From: JACCTU01 sp963788055 | GTDB taxonomy: Bacteria > Actinomycetota > Thermoleophilia > Gaiellales > Gaiellaceae | Assembly (NCBI GenBank): GCA_963788055.1 | Contig: CAWBFA010000005.1 | Location: 186,001-250,000, forward strand | Direction of reading: 5' to 3' | DNA: 64,000 nucleotides | Shown here: positions 37,411 to 44,919 of the stretch, piece after piece | Layout of the letters: each line of letters begins with the position of its first letter | How positions within the stretch are numbered: the first letter of the stretch is position 1 | Made by a program: the position numbers and the translations under genes | Notes under the pieces: generated by a model | Database searches by the model: none | Told to the model about the DNA's origin: nothing | The model's input: only the letters and a program-made list of their open reading frames with translations

Positions 37411-38690
37411 GGGGGAAGCCGATGGTCGACGAGGGGGTGGCGAACCTTCGGCCTTCGCTGCGCGTACTCCGAATCCGGTGAGAGCAGCCCATCGAGCTCG
37501 CGAGGAGAGCCGTCCTCGATGTGCCTGTAGACGGACTCGAAGACGAACAGCGCCGACTCGTACGAGTGGTACTTCTCCGCGTACGCCCGGGCCGCGAGTC
37601 CCAGGTCGCGTCGAAGCGACGGCTCTTCGACGATCCGGCGGAGGTTCGGCGTGATCGTCTCGACAGTCGTCGAGACGATCGGACACTCGCTCAGAAAAGA
37701 GCGCGTGTCGAACAGCTGTGTCGTTTCCTCGTCCTCGAGATTGCACAAGACCGGCAGACCCGAAGCCAGCGCCTCGATCGCGGCCAGGCCATAACCTGGA
37801 AGGACGAACTGGTCGGCGAGCACGTCGACCTCGCGCATCGTCCCCCGGACAACCGGGTTCGGCGTCCCCTCGAGCAAGACGAGCTCGATCTGGAGACCCT
37901 CACCCCGAAGCTCCTCCACAGCCGCCAGCAGCTCGTCGGTCCCCTTCAGATGCCGATGGTTCGGCGCGTGGAATACGCGGACGGCGCCGTTCCTTCCGTC
38001 GAAGGTTGAGTATTCCCGTTTCGGCTCCCAGTCTTCGACGTCGACGCAGACGAAGTTGCCGAGCGCCGCGTCGTAGCGAGGCAGACCCTCGATCGTGAAG
38101 CCGACGATGACCGCGTCCGCATGTCTCGCCCAATAGGCGAGTCGTCGTCGCGTTTGCGCTTCGCGCGCCACGAGCTGAGGGGAGCCGCGGAGGAACGCTT
38201 CGCGCAGGCTCGAGTCGTCGACCTCTGACGGAAGCGCAACGTCCGCACCGTAAGGGATCACGACCGTTCGAACGCCGGCGCGACGCAGAAGCTGCGCTTC
38301 GAGCCGCCATAACGGCGTCTGTGAGAGCGGCCCCCCTGAATACGGCAAGTGGAAGAAGCGTGCGTTGCGCAGGATGTACGCGAACGCGTAGAACGGCCCG
38401 CATGCTCGACGCAGTGGACCGACGGCAAGCACCCGTGGCACCAGATCGGCAAAGACCGTGTCGTAGTCGGCCCGGCTGTTGATGCGCGTGTACACGTTCT
38501 CGACGAGCGTGAGCGATCGGTGACCCCCACGCCTCAGCGCTTCGCTCCAGTAGTGGTTGTTCAGGATCGGCACCGGGCCCCAGACGAGCGTGTCCTGTCG
38601 GTTTTTACCGGCGAGGGCGACGAGCGCGAGCCACGGAAGCGCAAGGGCTGCAATGAGCGAGCGCAGAGCAGACCCGAGCGATCGTCTCAC
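37407..38690 (-). CDS. Glycosyltransferase, divergent GT4-like
   Basis: A 427-residue protein from a GTG overlapping the upstream stop. After a hydrophobic N-terminal helix comes TLVWGPVPILNNHYWSEAL. VRTVVIPYGADVALP and VFHAPNHRHLKGTDELL mark domain 1 and the start of the donor domain. GYGLAAIEALASGLPVLCNL replaces the canonical EX7E with only the second Glu kept. The AP(N/S)xRxxKGT segment and the ADQFVLPGYG loop recur in the protein at 43805, so the two are paralogous. It probably acts on a lipid-linked intermediate at the inner face of the membrane. Confidence 0.7.
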   Translation of the reverse strand: MRRSLGSALRSLIAALALPWLALVALAGKNRQDTLVWGPVPILNNHYWSEALRRGGHRSLTLVENVYTRINSRADYDTVFADLVPRVLAVGPLRRACGPFYAFAYILRNARFFHLPYSGGPLSQTPLWRLEAQLLRRAGVRTVVIPYGADVALPSEVDDSSLREAFLRGSPQLVAREAQTRRRLAYWARHADAVIVGFTIEGLPRYDAALGNFVCVDVEDWEPKREYSTFDGRNGAVRVFHAPNHRHLKGTDELLAAVEELRGEGLQIELVLLEGTPNPVVRGTMREVDVLADQFVLPGYGLAAIEALASGLPVLCNLEDEETTQLFDTRSFLSECPIVSTTVETITPNLRRIVEEPSLRRDLGLAARAYAEKYHSYESALFVFESVYRHIEDGSPRELDGLLSPDSEYAQRRPKVRHPLVDHRLPP

Positions 38691-39604
38691 TGATCTGGGT
38701 CGAGCAGAGCCGCTCCGAAGCCCTCGCGACCATAGTTGTTGCCGTTGTAAAAGAGCCACCGGCGACCGCCGGCCTCAAAGACCCATGGGTAGCACTGTGC
38801 CGCTGAGTCCCAACCCGCGGGCGACGGGTCGATTCCAGCCTCCGCGTCCCGGCGGCTCCAGTCCAGCCCGTCAGCCGAACGCGCGACGCCGATTCGATAG
38901 CCGAGGCCCTCGTCACGGGAGTACCACATCTCGTACGCGCCGGACGATCCGATGACGCACGGCCTCGCGATGTTCGTCTCACGGGGGCCGAGCCCGATGC
39001 ACACGCGACCGTCGCGGCGCCAGACGACACCGTCGTCGGACTCCGCATACTTGATGTCGTACCGCGACCGCAGTCCATGTTCACCGTTCATCCAGCCCGT
39101 GCCCGAGACGTACCACATGCGCCACGTCGACTGCTCGAGGCGCACGCAAGGGGAGGTGACGAGACACGGGTCATGCTCGCTGCGCGACACGATCGGCGCC
39201 GACGACTCGCGCACGAAAGAGTCGCCGCCGTCGTCGCTGACGGCGAGGCCGATCGACGCGTAGAAGAGCGGCGCCGGCGTGCCGGCATTCCAGCCGATGT
39301 AGTAGAGGAGGAGCCGTCCCTCTGCCTCGACGAGCGACGCGGGATACACGCCGTCCCCGTCGAAGGCGCCGAGAGGGCCGGGCGAGAGCGCCGGACGATC
39401 CGCGACCGCGAGCACTTCTGGACGCTGGTCGAGCAGGACGTCGACCCAGCCGATGTGAGAGCGGTTCCGCTCGTCGCGAGATGCCGAGAACACGCGGACA
39501 CTGTCTTCGCCGGTCCGGTGGGCGAGTGGCAACGCGGCATGTGTCCGCCGCCAAGGATCGGATCCGTCGGGGCCCCAGACGAGGCCCAGCTTGCGCCACG
39601 TCAT
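38687..39604 (-). CDS. Beta-propeller protein, glycoside hydrolase GH43/GH32-like
   Basis: A 305-residue protein with repeated blade motifs: YPASLVEAEGRLLLYYIGWN, ARPCVIGSSGAYEMWYSRD, CVRLEQSTWRMWYVSG and PWVFEAGGRRWLFYNGNNYG. These alternations of acidic and aromatic strands are the pattern of five-bladed GH43/GH32/GH62-clan propellers. There is no signal peptide, so a cytoplasmic role is likely. Similar propellers occur in O-antigen clusters without known function; they may act as transferases or as lectin-like parts. The ATG overlaps the methyltransferase stop (ATGA). Confidence 0.68.
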   Translation of the reverse strand: MTWRKLGLVWGPDGSDPWRRTHAALPLAHRTGEDSVRVFSASRDERNRSHIGWVDVLLDQRPEVLAVADRPALSPGPLGAFDGDGVYPASLVEAEGRLLLYYIGWNAGTPAPLFYASIGLAVSDDGGDSFVRESSAPIVSRSEHDPCLVTSPCVRLEQSTWRMWYVSGTGWMNGEHGLRSRYDIKYAESDDGVVWRRDGRVCIGLGPRETNIARPCVIGSSGAYEMWYSRDEGLGYRIGVARSADGLDWSRRDAEAGIDPSPAGWDSAAQCYPWVFEAGGRRWLFYNGNNYGREGFGAALLDPDQ

Positions 39605-40243
39605 CGATCGAAGCGGACGTGGATCGTCCACTCGTAGAGCGCGTAGTCGTCCACGAGCACGACGTCCGGCGACAACTCCCCCCGGCAGAACTCGACGTAC
39701 GCCTGCGGGTCGGCGTAGAACAGCTTCGGATCGCGCCAGTCCACGTTCGTCGTCAGCAGGTTGAAAGCGAGACCTGACCTCGACGTAGCGGCGAGCTGCG
39801 CGCAGCTGAGTCCTGACGTAAACGTCCCAGTCCGCTTCCGCGACATCGAGCTTGACGTTGAACGGCCCGCACGCGAACGAGTAGTCGACTTCCTCGGTCG
39901 GCTGGGCGCTCTCGACGACTTGGGCGCGCGGGTCGCGCAGTCGCTCCCTCGCGGCGACGGCCATCTCCGCACTGATCTCGTAGCCCACGTAGCGCTCGAG
40001 GCGCGCGCCGAGGCGTTCGTCCAGGTAGTCGAAGAGCGCGCCATAGCCGCAGCCGAGGTCGGCTACGGCTAGCCGCTCCGCAGGCGCAGGCAGAACCGCC
40101 GTGAGCTTGTCGAAGCGAAGCCGGTGGGACTCGCCGTCTCCCCAGCCGACGCCCTGTGGCGCGAGTCCGTGCTCCGCGAGACTGGCGGAGTAGAGCCCCG
40201 CAACGCCACGTAGCGCGGAGCTTCGATCAGAGCCTGAGGTCAT
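39601..40243 (-). CDS. Class I methyltransferase, one frameshift
   Basis: ATG 40243 starts MTSGSDRSSALRGVAGLYSA. VADLGCGYGALFDYL is the SAM loop and YVGYEISAEMAVAA the ribose site; DYSFACGPFNVKLD follows. The downstream part, SGLAFNLLTTNVDWRD then LFYADPQAYVEFCR and YALYEWTIHV, is in the next frame, with the change at about 39785-39830. One base less gives 213 residues and matches a common methyltransferase pattern ending in a Tyr-rich strand. In the unbroken frame the gene would run into the propeller gene, which is not credible. The substrate is unknown. The start overlaps the NeuD-like gene by 17 bases. Confidence 0.65.
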
Positions 40244-40889
40244 CGCTCGTCCGCTCGTCGAGCTCGGCGCGTGGCCCGAGGTAGACCTCACGCTCGCCGG
40301 TCGTGCGCATCACGACCGCACCTGCTCCGATCACGCACCCCTCGCCGATCTCGATCCCGTCCCGGATCGACGCGTTGATGCCGAGGTAGCAGCACGCGCC
40401 GACGCGCACATTTCCCGAGACGACGACGTGCGAGGTGACGAAGCAGTGGTCGCCGATCACGGAGTGGTGCCCGATGTGGTTGCCGCTCCACAGCACGACG
40501 TCGTCCCCCAGCGACGCATAGGGCTGGACGGTGTTGTTCTCGAAGACGAAGACGTTCCTGCCGACCTCGAGCGTCGGAAAGGTCGTGGCTCGCGGACTCA
40601 CGTACGAGGCGAGCGTGTAGCCCAGCGCTGCCGCCTCGGCGCAGAGCGCCGCCCGCAGACGATTCACGTCTCGGGCACCGACGGCGACGAAGACGTCGTG
40701 TTGGCCGGGGGGATAGCGGTCGACGAGCTCCTCGAAGGGCACGATCGGCAAGCCGCGCAATTCGTTCTCACGGACGTACTCGCCGTGCAGGGTGAACGCG
40801 GACGTCGTGCGGCCCCCGTCGTACTCGAACAGGTAACGCGCGCACTCGGCGAACGGTCCGGTTCCGAAGATCACGAGCGGGCGTGGCAA
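40227..40889 (-). CDS. NeuD-like hexapeptide acyltransferase
   Basis: A sugar O- or N-acetyltransferase. LVIFGTGPFAECARYLFEYDGG is the N-terminal Rossmann-like part found in NeuD/PglD, followed by left-handed beta-helix repeats such as VGRNVFVFENNTV, LGDDVVLWSGNHIGH, VIGDHCFVTSHVVV, VRVGACCYLGINA and EIGEGCVIGAGAVV. The catalytic His is likely in NHIGHH. I place the start at TTG 40889, with AGGAG nine bases before it; an in-frame ATG at 40925 would overlap the upstream gene by 32 bases. It may acetylate a nonulosonate or an amino sugar using acetyl-CoA. Confidence 0.75.
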   Translation of the reverse strand: MPRPLVIFGTGPFAECARYLFEYDGGRTTSAFTLHGEYVRENELRGLPIVPFEELVDRYPPGQHDVFVAVGARDVNRLRAALCAEAAALGYTLASYVSPRATTFPTLEVGRNVFVFENNTVQPYASLGDDVVLWSGNHIGHHSVIGDHCFVTSHVVVSGNVRVGACCYLGINASIRDGIEIGEGCVIGAGAVVMRTTGEREVYLGPRAELDERTSDDLRL

Positions 40890-40893
40890 GGAG

Positions 40894-41902
40894 CTACTCC
40901 TCGAGGGCCGAGTACGGGACGACAAAGAAGCCCGGGAACTCGTCCATTATCGCGGCGGGCTCGCGGCGCAGGAGCGACCGGTCGTTCACCTTGATGCTGT
41001 AGGCGTAGCTGCGCTCCTCGGCGCCCCACTTTCGCTTGAAGCGCCGCAGAGACTCCTGGGAGAGCCATGTGCCACCCCAGTTCCAGCGCTTGAGCCCGCG
41101 TTCGATCGCGTCCTCGAGCGCCGCGGCCAGCACGAGGGCGAGGGGCTGCTCCGCGCGGTGGCGATGACAGATCGCAGGGGTGAAGTACTCGATCGTCTGC
41201 GCCAGCTCGAAGGTGAGCAGGGCCGCGACGACCTCACCCTCCCGCATGGCGGCCCACACGCGGTAGTCGTCGCCCGATCGCAGACGCTGCTGGACCAGGT
41301 CGAAGAACCGTTGCTCCTTCGGGAGCCCCCCGAGGGCGCGGATGTTCTCGTCGTGGAGCTGGTAGAGCCGGGGCAACGCCTCGTCGCGCCGAACGGCGTC
41401 GATGCCTGCGCGCCGGGCCCGTTGCACGTTCCGACGCGCACTCGGCTCGACTCGCCGCCACAGCTCCTCGACGGACTCCAGCGGGGTGACATGTGCAAGC
41501 CGCTGCTCGAGGAGATCGGCCGGGTAGCCCTCTGTACGCCGTTCGCGAAAGGGATTCGGGACGACGGTCGCGGCGAGCGTCTCGGCGGTCTCGGCCAACC
41601 CGGCATACGCGCGTCACCAGAGCCGTCTCGGCCTCGAGCGAGACGGCAAGCACGTCGCCGTTGCTGCCGTAGTACGGGAGTGAATTCAAGACGCGGCCCG
41701 CGGATCCCCCGGCGGCGAGCAGCGGTAGTACGCCCCGAAGCTCGTCGTCCTCCCAGGCGCCGAGGTAGAGCTGCTCGCAGCCGAGGAGCTCGACGAGGAG
41801 GTCGCGGTAGGCGAGGGAGTGGTAGAAGAGCCCGTCCGGCTGACTGCGTACGAACGCCTCGTACCGCTCCTCCTGGTCGGAGCGGAGCGGCTCGACGATC
41901 AC
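40894..41902 (-). CDS. FemAB/GNAT-like acyltransferase, one frameshift
   Basis: GTG 41902 overlaps the asnB2 stop and opens VIVEPLRSDQEERYEAFVRS; DGLFYHSLAYRDLL and LPYYGSNGDVLA are typical of FemAB-like proteins in exopolysaccharide clusters. A break at 41604-41614 moves the frame into AETAETLAATVVPNPF and the second GNAT lobe (SARRNVQRARRAGI, YEALP-like strands, LKRWNWGGTWLSQESL and FKRKWG). One base removed gives 335 residues. The FKRKWG segment is a recognised mark of this family. It probably transfers an acyl or aminoacyl group to an amino sugar. Confidence 0.68.
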
Positions 41903-43785
41903 GGACGAGCGCCGCCGAGGAAGATCCGGCACCAGTGCTCGAAGTTGAGCAGCGACCAAAGCAGCAGGCGACGGTTCTGCCGGCCGCTCAAGTGCTCCTC
42001 GACGAGCGCCTGAACCGAGCGCGGCTCCAGGAACTCGTAGAGCATTGCGTCGTCGTTCCAGATCACGTCGCGAACGTAGTCGATGCTCTCGCCCCGGAAC
42101 CAGGTCGCGTCGGGTCCCGAGAAACCCTGCTTCGCGCCTTCGGCCGCGCCGTTCTGGACGTAGCGGCCGAGCACCTGGCGGAGCAGCAGCTTGCCGTCGC
42201 CGGTCGCTCGGTAGTACCGCTCGGTCTTAGGACTCGGCTCGTTCTCGTTCAGCCGCACGACGTCTTCGAGATGTCGCAGCTTCAATCGCGCCGGCACGCG
42301 CTGTGCAAAGTCGACGAGGTCGTTGTCGAGGAACGGCACGCGCTCCTCCAGGCCGTGCGCCATCGCGAGCTTGTCGCCGACGACGAGCAGTCCGTGCAGG
42401 AACGTCTTCGCCTCGAGATGCAGTGAGTAGTTCAGGTACTCCGTCGGCGTCTCGGGTGCATGCCCACGTTCAGGCAGCACGTCTCTGAAGACATCGATCG
42501 TGCGGAGGCCTTCGATCTCCTGCCTGACCTGTGGCCGAAAGAAGCCGTGGAGAAGGCTGTTCGGTATCAGTCGATGCCAAAAGCCGTAGTACTTCTCCAG
42601 GTAGTGCTCGAAGTCGTCGTTGACCACGGCGCGGTAGTAGCGCCACGGGTAGCCGGCGAAGAGCTCGTCGCCGCCGACGCCGGTCAGAACGACCTTGACG
42701 AACTTGCTCGCGAGGCGCGAGACGTAGAAGTTCGGATAGCTCTGTCCGACACGCAGGTCCTCGAGGTGCCAGACGAGGCTCGGCAGGCAGCGCGTCATGT
42801 CACCGGCCTTCAGGACGGACTCGTAGTGCTCGGTCTTCGCGAGGTACGACATCCGCTCGGCCCGCTCACGCTCGTCGAACCCCAGCTCGAGCCCGGATGC
42901 CGACGTCAGGTCAAAGCCGACGGTGAACGTGGCGAGGTAGGGCAGGCGGCGTGCTGCGATCGTGGTGATGCTGCCCGAGTCCATCCCTCCGCTCAGGTAC
43001 GCGCCGACGTCGACGTCGCTTACGAGTTGCCGCTCGACCGCACGGTGGAGCAGCCGGTCGAGCTCCTCTTCGTAGGCCCTGTCGGGCAAAGCATCGTCCG
43101 GCTCCACGAACGAGAAGTCCCAGTAACGGACCGGTTCGACGCCCCGGTCGGCCGAGATGAGCGCGTACGTGCCTGCCGGTAGCAGCTGGACGCCGTCGAA
43201 GAGCGTGCCGTCGTCGAACGAGTTCTGGAACGTGAAGTACTGGAGGAGGTGTGGCTTGCTGACCTTGGCGCGAAAGCGCGGGTGCTCGAGAAACGCCTTG
43301 ATTTCCGATGCAAAAAGGAGATCGCCGCCGGCCTCGGCGTAGTAGAGAGGTTTGATCCCGTAGCGATCGCGTGCGACCATCAGCCGACGCGTGCGACCGT
43401 CCCAAAGCGCGAAAGCGAACATCCCGTTGAAGCGCTCCACGCAGGACGGCCCCCACTCCTCGTACGCGTGCACGACGACCTCGCTGTCGGTACGCGACCG
43501 GAAGACATGACCGGCGCGCTCGAGCTCCCGCCGTAGCTCGAGGAAGTTGTAGATCTCGCCGTTGTAGGTGAGGACGACCTCGCCGGTCTCGTTCGCGATC
43601 GGCTGGCGTGCCGCGTCGCTCAGGTCGATGATTGCAAGGCGGCGATTCCCCAGGCCGATCGGTCCATGGCGCCACACACCCTCGCCGTCGGGGCCGCGGT
43701 GGGCAATCGCACGCGTCATGCGGCAGAGGACGCCCTCGTCGACGGACGCGCCCTCGCTTCCGTAGATACACACGACTCCGCACAC
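41899..43785 (-). CDS. asnB: Asparagine synthase-like glutamine amidotransferase (second copy)
   Basis: A 628-residue protein starting at GTG with Cys2 (MCGVVCIYG) as glutaminase nucleophile, then IAHRGPDGEG, RRLAIIDLSD and NGEIYNFLELR. The PP-loop reads SGGMDSG near residue 266 (the last position is often Ser), and LTGVGGDELFAGY and LEERVPFLDNDLVDF complete the synthetase half. It is about as long as the first AsnB but clearly different from it, with a longer C-terminal region. It probably amidates a carboxyl-bearing sugar or precursor. TAACCT lies eight bases before the start, so it heads the long leftward run. Confidence 0.83.
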   Translation of the reverse strand: MCGVVCIYGSEGASVDEGVLCRMTRAIAHRGPDGEGVWRHGPIGLGNRRLAIIDLSDAARQPIANETGEVVLTYNGEIYNFLELRRELERAGHVFRSRTDSEVVVHAYEEWGPSCVERFNGMFAFALWDGRTRRLMVARDRYGIKPLYYAEAGGDLLFASEIKAFLEHPRFRAKVSKPHLLQYFTFQNSFDDGTLFDGVQLLPAGTYALISADRGVEPVRYWDFSFVEPDDALPDRAYEEELDRLLHRAVERQLVSDVDVGAYLSGGMDSGSITTIAARRLPYLATFTVGFDLTSASGLELGFDERERAERMSYLAKTEHYESVLKAGDMTRCLPSLVWHLEDLRVGQSYPNFYVSRLASKFVKVVLTGVGGDELFAGYPWRYYRAVVNDDFEHYLEKYYGFWHRLIPNSLLHGFFRPQVRQEIEGLRTIDVFRDVLPERGHAPETPTEYLNYSLHLEAKTFLHGLLVVGDKLAMAHGLEERVPFLDNDLVDFAQRVPARLKLRHLEDVVRLNENEPSPKTERYYRATGDGKLLLRQVLGRYVQNGAAEGAKQGFSGPDATWFRGESIDYVRDVIWNDDAMLYEFLEPRSVQALVEEHLSGRQNRRLLLWSLLNFEHWCRIFLGGARP

Positions 43786-43792
43786 GGCGGTC

Positions 43793-43798
43793 TAGGTT
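43793..43798 (+). promoter_or_regulatory. Putative -10 element (TAGGTT) for the GT-carbamoyltransferase pair
   Basis: TAGGTT ends six bases before TTG 43805 within a 19-base divergent gap. It overlaps the opposite-strand hexamer almost completely. Confidence 0.45.
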
Positions 43799-43799
43799 A
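43794..43799 (-). promoter_or_regulatory. Putative -10 element (TAACCT) for the second asnB
   Basis: Minus-strand TAACCT ends eight bases before GTG 43785 and shares five bases with the divergent hexamer. Confidence 0.4.
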
Positions 43800-43804
43800 G
43801 AGCC

Positions 43805-44908
43805 TTGCGCCCGATCCGCGTCCTCCACGCACCCGCGGCTGTCGGCGGCCATGCACCGCAGCTTGCGCGCGCCGAGCGGCGGCGTGGGCTCGAAAGCGTG
43901 TCCGTCCTCCTCGAGCCGACGCCTCAGGGTTACGTCGTCGACGAGGTCCTGGCGCCCGAAGGCTCTTCGAGGCTCCGCAGAGAGCTCGCGCGCGGACGTT
44001 TGCTCGTTCGCGCATTCCGAGAGTTCGACGTCGTCCACCTGAACTTCGGCTCGCCGCTGACTCCGCGGCGCTATCCCGCGAGCGTGCTCGGCGCCCGAGG
44101 GCCGTCGGCGCGCCTCTTCGACCTGTACGCCGGTGCCGTGGAGTTCCGCGAGCTCGCGCTGCTGAAGCGCGCCGGCAAGGCAATCGTGGTCACGTACCAG
44201 GGCGACGACGCGAGGCAGGCGCGAAGCGCGCCAGAGCTCCCTCCCGGCTACTACGACCCGGAGCTCGACGAGCGAAAGCGTGAGTGGATCCGCCGCGTCG
44301 ACCGGTACGCGGACGTGATCTATGCCCTGAACCCCGACCTCCTTCACGTGCTTCCTGCGCGTGCCGAGTTCCTGCCGTACGCGAGCGTCGATCTCCGCGA
44401 CTGGACTCCGGAGACTCAGCCGCCCGAACCGGTCCCCGTCGTCGTCCACGCACCGTCCGACCGGAGGGCGAAGGGCACCGATGCGGTTTTGGCGGCGTCG
44501 GCCGATCTCGATCGCCGCGGCGTCGCGCACGAGCTCGTCCTCGTCGAGGGAGTCACTCGCGAGGAGGCGCGGCGAACATACGCGCGCGCGGACGTGCTGG
44601 TCGACCAGGTCGTGATCGGCTGGTACGGCGGGTTGGCGGTCGAGCTGATGGCCCTCGCGAAGCCGGTCGTAGCGCACGTAAACGTCGGCGATCTCGATGC
44701 GCTTCCGGAAGCGATGCGATCCGAGCTGCCGGTGATCGACGCGGACGCAGAGTCCCTTGCCGAGGTCCTGAACGAGCTGCTGACGACGCGGAGGCACGAG
44801 CTCCCAGAGATCGGTCAGCGCAGCCGGACCTACGCCGAGAAGTGGCACGACCCGGACGTCGTCGCCGCGCGCACCGAAGCGGCCTATCGCGAGGCACTGC
44901 GCCGGTAG
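43805..44908 (+). CDS. Glycosyltransferase, divergent GT4-like
   Basis: A 367-residue protein from TTG 43805, chosen because TAGGTT is six bases upstream. IRVLHAPAAVGGHAPQLARA opens domain 1; the second domain begins VPVVVHAPSDRRAKGTDAVL and has ADVLVDQVVIGWYGGLAVEL. As in the protein at 37407, only one Glu of EX7E remains and the HAPxxRxxKGTD segment is shared, which marks a paralogous pair. It probably transfers a sugar inside the cytoplasm. A carbamoyltransferase gene follows after 11 bases. Confidence 0.7.
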   Translation: MRPIRVLHAPAAVGGHAPQLARAERRRGLESVSVLLEPTPQGYVVDEVLAPEGSSRLRRELARGRLLVRAFREFDVVHLNFGSPLTPRRYPASVLGARGPSARLFDLYAGAVEFRELALLKRAGKAIVVTYQGDDARQARSAPELPPGYYDPELDERKREWIRRVDRYADVIYALNPDLLHVLPARAEFLPYASVDLRDWTPETQPPEPVPVVVHAPSDRRAKGTDAVLAASADLDRRGVAHELVLVEGVTREEARRTYARADVLVDQVVIGWYGGLAVELMALAKPVVAHVNVGDLDALPEAMRSELPVIDADAESLAEVLNELLTTRRHELPEIGQRSRTYAEKWHDPDVVAARTEAAYREALRR

Positions 44909-44911
44909 CAT
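44906..44911 (+). promoter_or_regulatory. Putative -10 element (TAGCAT) embedded in the GT stop codon
   Basis: The TAG is the stop codon of the glycosyltransferase. The hexamer ends eight bases before GTG 44920. Confidence 0.4.
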
Positions 44912-44919
44912 CGCGCGCC

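Noticed and set aside
38687..40291. Apparent methyltransferase-propeller fusion
   Set aside because: The linking stretch at about 39610-39800 is Arg-rich, while conserved methyltransferase sequence continues in another frame; an ATGA junction at 39601-39604 separates two genes.
30107..41902. Programmed +1 frameshifting as the cause of the repeated frame breaks
   Set aside because: The break sites share no slippery sequence or stop context, so a common decoding signal is unlikely.
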